A DNA stretch of 39,555 bases from JAWLFY01 sp964462125 (GTDB taxonomy: Bacteria; Planctomycetota; Planctomycetia; Pirellulales; Pirellulaceae), in NCBI GenBank assembly GCA_964462125.1, contig CAYWXT010000014.1, forward strand, positions 1 to 39,555, read 5' to 3'. Under the pieces are notes generated by a model, which saw only the letters and a program-made list of their open reading frames with translations, made no database searches and had not been told where the DNA came from. The number at the start of each line of letters is the position of its first letter. Within the stretch, counting starts at the first letter, position 1. This document shows, one piece after another, positions 35,477-39,555 of the stretch. The translations under genes and the position numbers were made by a program.

Positions 35477-36973
35477 ATGTCCAGTGACAACACCGAACAG
35501 CGTCCCCTTGAGGAAAGCGTCCTCTTGGTCATCAACGGCGTGCGGCGGCGAATTCGGCGGCGGAACTCGCTGCACGCGGCCAGCATCGGGGCGGCCGTGG
35601 GATGCTTCACCGCGGTGATTCTCGCTGGCATCGGCGCCGCGGTAACGCCGGTCGCTTGGGTGTGGCTGCCGGCGGTTGCGGCCGGCGGGGGACTGGTCGG
35701 GGCGCTGATCGGTTTTTGCCTCCCCGTGTCGCTGGCTCGCGCCGCTGGGCGTATCGATTCGTTCTATGCGATGAAAGACCGGGCGATTACCGCGATGCAG
35801 TTCGAATCGGATCTGGACCCCGTGCGTCAAATGCAAGTCGACGATGCCCGCCGACACCTCCGACAGGTTCGCTCCGACGATTGCGTCCCGCTTGAAGCGA
35901 ATCGCCCGGCGCTCTTTTCCGGCGCGGCGATGGCGCTGCTGGCAGTGGGCATCGTTTTCTTCGCCGAAGCGCGCCGTGGGGATTGGGTCGAAGTTCGTCC
36001 GGTCGGACTGGCCACCGATCAGGCATCGCTGCTTCGCCAAACCATGCTGCCGGAGATTCAGGAACTGCGCGATGAGCAACAGGACATTCCCGAGGTCGAC
36101 GCGTTGGCCGATCAGTTGGAGGAGTTGATCGACGAGATGGAAGCCGAGTCGATCGTCGAGCACGACCTGATGGCAAAGCTTTCGGAAATGGAGCAAGCGG
36201 TCGCTGAAGCTCGCGATTCGATGCAGCTCGAAATGACCGACGCACAGCTGAAAGGACTGGCCGAGGCGCTCCAGTCCTCGGACGCGATGAGGCGGGCCGC
36301 CGCGGCGATGCAGGACGAACGTTACGACGAGGCCAGCGAGCAACTTGACGGGGTCGATCCGAAGGCCATGAGCGACAAGGAACGTCGCGCTGTCTCGGAC
36401 GATTTGAAGAAATTCCTCAGCAAACTCTCTCCTGGTCAAAAAGGAAAACTCTCCGAAGCCGCTGGCGAGATCCAGCAGGGGCTCGAGAAGAAGAACGACG
36501 CCCAATGCAAGGGCGGACTGAAAAAATTGGCCGGACTGTGCAAGGCGCAGGGCAACTGCAAGAAGATCGGTGAGTGCATGTCGTGCCAGCTGAACCGCTT
36601 GGCTGCCTGCAAGAGCGAGTGCCGAGGTGGCGGTAAAAACGGTGCAGAGAGCGTCGCGAAGTCGGAATCGCCTTCCAACAGTTGGGGCAAAGGATCGTCC
36701 GGGAATCCGAATGACGGGAAGAAAACCGAACTCGATTCGGTCCGCCAAGAAGAGCAACTATCGGGCGTCCAGGGGGACGGACCGAGTGAATCGGAAGTGA
36801 TCGAAGCCCCCGAAGGCGAACAGTCGGCCTCCCGGGCGTTTGCCCAGCGTTATCAAAAATTCCGCAGCGAAGCGGAAGCCGTGCTCGACAGTGAACCGCT
36901 GCCGCTGGGACACCGCGATACGGTCCGCAAATACTTCGAGAACATTCGACCCGATAACAGCACGCTGGAGTGA
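35477..36973 (+). CDS. Three-TM coiled-coil membrane protein with cysteine-rich segment
   Basis: A 498-residue protein of unknown function. A membrane hairpin occupies about 33-80 (AASIGAAVGCFTAVILAG and LPAVAAGGGLVGALIGFC). Next comes ARAAGRIDSFYAMKDRAITA, then a third TM at about 148-165. The N-terminal design is the same as in the 1249-residue coiled-coil protein of the divergent operon. A long acidic coiled coil follows (about 180-340), then a Lys-rich segment with seven cysteines in about 45 residues (from QCKGGLKK to CKSEC), then a polar tail. The ATG at 35477 is preferred to a TTG two codons earlier. It converges with the cytochrome gene, with six bases between stops. Confidence 0.75.
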   Translation: MSSDNTEQRPLEESVLLVINGVRRRIRRRNSLHAASIGAAVGCFTAVILAGIGAAVTPVAWVWLPAVAAGGGLVGALIGFCLPVSLARAAGRIDSFYAMKDRAITAMQFESDLDPVRQMQVDDARRHLRQVRSDDCVPLEANRPALFSGAAMALLAVGIVFFAEARRGDWVEVRPVGLATDQASLLRQTMLPEIQELRDEQQDIPEVDALADQLEELIDEMEAESIVEHDLMAKLSEMEQAVAEARDSMQLEMTDAQLKGLAEALQSSDAMRRAAAAMQDERYDEASEQLDGVDPKAMSDKERRAVSDDLKKFLSKLSPGQKGKLSEAAGEIQQGLEKKNDAQCKGGLKKLAGLCKAQGNCKKIGECMSCQLNRLAACKSECRGGGKNGAESVAKSESPSNSWGKGSSGNPNDGKKTELDSVRQEEQLSGVQGDGPSESEVIEAPEGEQSASRAFAQRYQKFRSEAEAVLDSEPLPLGHRDTVRKYFENIRPDNSTLE

Positions 36974-36979
36974 ATCAGC

Positions 36980-39190
36980 CTATTCGTCGCGGCCGCTGCG
37001 ATACGCCTCTAGCCGCTCGTCGATCTTCACGGCCAGTTCTTGATCCAGCTCGGCGGCAAGACTCCGTGCCTGGGTAGCGGCGCGGATGGCGTCGTCGTAC
37101 TTTGCGGCCTCCGCGCTGGTCTCGGCGAGCACCATCAGCGTATCGATGTCCTCTCCGCCTGAAACCTCCAGGGCGGTCAAGACGTAGGGAATCGCATCGT
37201 CAGCTCGTCCAAGTTGCCGCAAGGTGCCGATGATCGCCCGCAGCGCGTCGGGATGCAGCGGTTCGATCTCCAAGGCTTTGCGAAAATATGGCAGCGCATC
37301 GGACAAGTTGTTTTGTCGGGCAAGGATCCACCCGATGTGGTACTTGATCTTCGCCTCGTACGGCTCGATCTCATCGGCTTGGCGGTAATACGTAATGGCT
37401 TCCTCGAGGCGATCGTCTTGGAGGGCGACCCATGCCAGCATTCCCAAGCCATAGGCGTCATTGGGATCGTGCTGGGCAACCGCCTCCCAATGCTCGACCC
37501 CTTGCGCTGATTGCCCCATCTGTGCCAACGTCGTCCCCAGCCTTCCGTGCACGACGGCGTCGTCCGGTTTCACCTGGAGAATCTCCTCGAACACTTCGAT
37601 CGCTCGGGGAAGTTGCCGTTGCCGGAGGTTCAAGTTCGCCGTGGCGCGCAACCGCTCGAGATCCGTCTGCTGGTCCACCGCGTCTTGCAAAACCTCCCGA
37701 ACCTCGGGGCGATCATCAATGCGTTGCGCTTCGCGGGCCGCGGCAATCGCCCCCAAATATCGATGTTGGTCGCGACATTCCGAGGCCCGGTCGAGGTAGA
37801 ACGTCACGAGCTGATCGGTCAACTCCTCCGCCTTCTCGGCGCTCTCCGCATCCTCCTGTTCGGCAAACCAGTCTCGCAACAGTTCTTGCCGGGCCTCTGG
37901 GTAGACAGCGATTCGATGCTGCCACCGGCGGATCGGAGTGACAAAGTTATCGTCCTGGGTTCGAAAATTCACGTTGATTTTGATGTACGGTGGCATATGG
38001 CAGTCGACGCATTGCTCCCGCAGTGCAACAGGAAGGTTCGCGTGATCGTTGCAATCTTCCTGTTGATGACACTGATTGCACGCATGGGAGCCGAGGCCGG
38101 ACTCCGCGGGCCGGGTGTGGGGGTCGTGACACGTCACGCACGTCATCGACTGATCCCGCTGGAAGCAAGCACTTTGCTTCATGAACTTGGTTTGATTGGC
38201 CACATGGTCATCTTCGTGATGCTCGGTCGTTAATTGCTGGAATGATTCTTCCAACGGCTGATCGGGGCGGTGGCTGAAGGCAGGTCCGCGGCGTTTCATC
38301 GCATTGCTGTGGCACTGGCTGCACACGGCAATTTGTTGTTCGCGATCGAGCTCAGCCGGGTAAACGATGGAAGCGGGTTGGGTGGCATCGGGGTTTTCCC
38401 GATGATAATTCACGTGCTCGCTTGCCGGCCCATGGCACGACTCGCAGGTCACACCCAAAATCGCTCCGTCACGGCGGTATTGATTCGCGGTCCCGACCAC
38501 ATGATCGACCCAGGTGTTGTGGCATTCGAGACAGCGGACCGTCAGCGGTCGGGAATGGTCGCCCGCCGCATGGGGATCAAAGTGGCTCGTCGCCCACTGC
38601 TGAGTTGGGTACAGCCAAACCATAGGCAATTCATACATCCAGCCGTCATCTCGCCAGCTCAAGAAGACATCGTCAAACTTTCCCCCCGACCCCAAAACGA
38701 GATCGAGGCGAGATTTCAATCGCTGCGACCTGTCCCCCCGGTTCTTGACGGTATGCATCCAGAACTGGTCGCCTTCCTGATGCATCTCAAATCGCAAACC
38801 TTCATCATTTGTCCCAAAGGTGGCGATATCCCCGTCGAAGCCATCGGGCATCTGCTCCGCCTCGACGGGTCGGCAGGCGCGGAAGTGATGGGTCTGGGAC
38901 GCCCCTTCGTAATTTTCTTGATGACACTCGGCGCACGCTTCCGGGCCGACGTAGCCAGGGTTGGGCGAGGAGAGGACCGACAAGTTGATCAAGCTGGCGT
39001 CGCGATCCGCTCCGGCCGAGGCAGGCGGGTCGGTCTCGCCCGGGGCCTGCGGCGGGACCGGCGCGACAGGTTCCCGTTCCCCGGTTCGCCACAGGACCGC
39101 GGCGGCCACCAGACCGCATCCGACGATCGCCGCGGAGACGACAGCAAGGGTTTTGAAAGCGTTACCCGCGGGACCGTTGTTCGGTGACAT
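36980..39190 (-). CDS. Seven-haem cytochrome c with TPR domain
   Basis: A 736-residue exported protein. An N-terminal hydrophobic segment (about 13-34, KTLAVVSAAIVGCGLVAAAV) is a signal anchor. Seven CxxCH haem-binding motifs follow: CAECH (86-90), CLECH, CESCH, CSQCH, CVTCH, CNQCH and CVDCH. The C-terminal part (about 500-720) consists of TPR repeats such as AVVHGRLGTTLAQMGQSAQG. Cytochrome-TPR fusions are frequent in planctomycetes; they are thought to be periplasmic redox or assembly proteins, but their donors and acceptors are unknown. The ATG at 39190 is chosen. A GTG at 39253 would overlap the aminotransferase stop by 14 bases and is possible; neither has a strong ribosome binding site. 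Confidence 0.9.
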   Translation of the reverse strand: MSPNNGPAGNAFKTLAVVSAAIVGCGLVAAAVLWRTGEREPVAPVPPQAPGETDPPASAGADRDASLINLSVLSSPNPGYVGPEACAECHQENYEGASQTHHFRACRPVEAEQMPDGFDGDIATFGTNDEGLRFEMHQEGDQFWMHTVKNRGDRSQRLKSRLDLVLGSGGKFDDVFLSWRDDGWMYELPMVWLYPTQQWATSHFDPHAAGDHSRPLTVRCLECHNTWVDHVVGTANQYRRDGAILGVTCESCHGPASEHVNYHRENPDATQPASIVYPAELDREQQIAVCSQCHSNAMKRRGPAFSHRPDQPLEESFQQLTTEHHEDDHVANQTKFMKQSACFQRDQSMTCVTCHDPHTRPAESGLGSHACNQCHQQEDCNDHANLPVALREQCVDCHMPPYIKINVNFRTQDDNFVTPIRRWQHRIAVYPEARQELLRDWFAEQEDAESAEKAEELTDQLVTFYLDRASECRDQHRYLGAIAAAREAQRIDDRPEVREVLQDAVDQQTDLERLRATANLNLRQRQLPRAIEVFEEILQVKPDDAVVHGRLGTTLAQMGQSAQGVEHWEAVAQHDPNDAYGLGMLAWVALQDDRLEEAITYYRQADEIEPYEAKIKYHIGWILARQNNLSDALPYFRKALEIEPLHPDALRAIIGTLRQLGRADDAIPYVLTALEVSGGEDIDTLMVLAETSAEAAKYDDAIRAATQARSLAAELDQELAVKIDERLEAYRSGRDE

Positions 39191-39239
39191 CTCACGCACT
39201 TGAAGGCGACTTATCCGGGGCTCTTCCGTTATCTGGAAA

Positions 39240-39555
39240 TCATTCGAGGACACTTGCGACCGCTTGGCAGAGCTGATCCATGCGGTCTTCGCTCATGCCG
39301 GCAACGTTGATCCGGCCGCTGCCGACGATGTAAATCGCGTGCCGCGATTTCAATTCGTCGACCTGCATCGGCGTCAGGCCGCTGAAGGAGAACATGCCGT
39401 TCTGCTCAAGCAGGAACGAGAAATCTCGATCGGGAGCGGTTCGCTTCATGCCTTCCACGAAGCCAATGCGTAACTGGCGGATCCGGTTCCGCATCTCCTC
39501 CAGTTCTTGGTGCCACTGGGCGGAGAGTTCGGCGTCGTCGAGGATCGCGGCGACG
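39240..39555 (-). CDS. Class I aminotransferase (aspartate/aromatic type), 3' part only
   Basis: The C-terminal 104 residues of a PLP-dependent aminotransferase; the gene runs off the window edge. The segment VAAILDDAELSAQWHQELEE is followed by MRNRIRQLR, DFSFLLEQNGMFSFSGLTP, and KSRHAIYIVGSGRINVAGM. This matches the C-terminal domain of AspC/TyrB-type enzymes, including the Arg in GRINVAG that aligns near the substrate-binding region. The PLP lysine lies outside the window. It is upstream of, and on the same strand as, the cytochrome gene. Confidence 0.9.
   Translation of the reverse strand, partial: VAAILDDAELSAQWHQELEEMRNRIRQLRIGFVEGMKRTAPDRDFSFLLEQNGMFSFSGLTPMQVDELKSRHAIYIVGSGRINVAGMSEDRMDQLCQAVASVLE

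Overview
The window looks like a piece of a planctomycete chromosome, most likely from the Pirellulales (Rhodopirellula-like). The base composition is GC-rich, so shadow reading frames are long. Lineage markers include: a giant secreted protein with an N-terminal LEPR-XLL-type signal (NLEQRRLLAG), a GEVED domain and a C-terminal dockerin; genes of the tetrahydromethanopterin-linked C1 pathway (fhcA, fhcD, fhcC); a large MoxR/DUF58/BatA-like/DUF4159 operon; and a TPR-fused multihaem cytochrome c. The placement comes from these features, not from a database match.

Layout. 325-1896 (+) is a two-domain APH-like/P-loop kinase. 1932-5010 (-) holds metK, a metallophosphoesterase and a DapA-family lyase, with a structured leader upstream of metK. 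5312-7380 (+) is a two-gene VWA/TPR-like unit. 7527-9648 is a looser patch with a GYD protein, a frameshifted remnant of a 4Fe-4S membrane protein, a tiny lipoprotein, and a cephalosporin-hydroxylase-type protein with a lipoprotein-like N-terminus. 9958-14310 (+) is a poly-glutamine exported protein followed by fhcA-fhcD-fhcC, whose reading frames overlap. 14311-19407 (-) is the 1698-residue metzincin/dockerin protein, ending back to back with fhcC.

The main block is 19991-35117 (-): eight genes that mostly touch or overlap. In transcription order they encode a TPR protein with a gluzincin protease motif, a DUF4159 protein, a MoxR ATPase, a DUF58 VWA protein, a BatA-like VWA membrane protein, a 1249-residue coiled-coil membrane protein, a VWA/GATase-like membrane protein, and a legumain/caspase-fold protein that has Ser where the catalytic Cys is expected. 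A divergent gene at 35477 (+) encodes a second three-TM coiled-coil protein whose N-terminal membrane module resembles that of the 1249-residue protein. The window ends with a seven-haem TPR cytochrome (36980-39190, -) and the 3' end of a class I aminotransferase (39240 to the edge, -).

The strongest candidates for something undescribed are the MoxR/VWA block with its two protease-like members, and the metK leader, which has two hairpins plus two mutually exclusive stems. No tRNA, rRNA, CRISPR array, integrase or intact transposase was seen.
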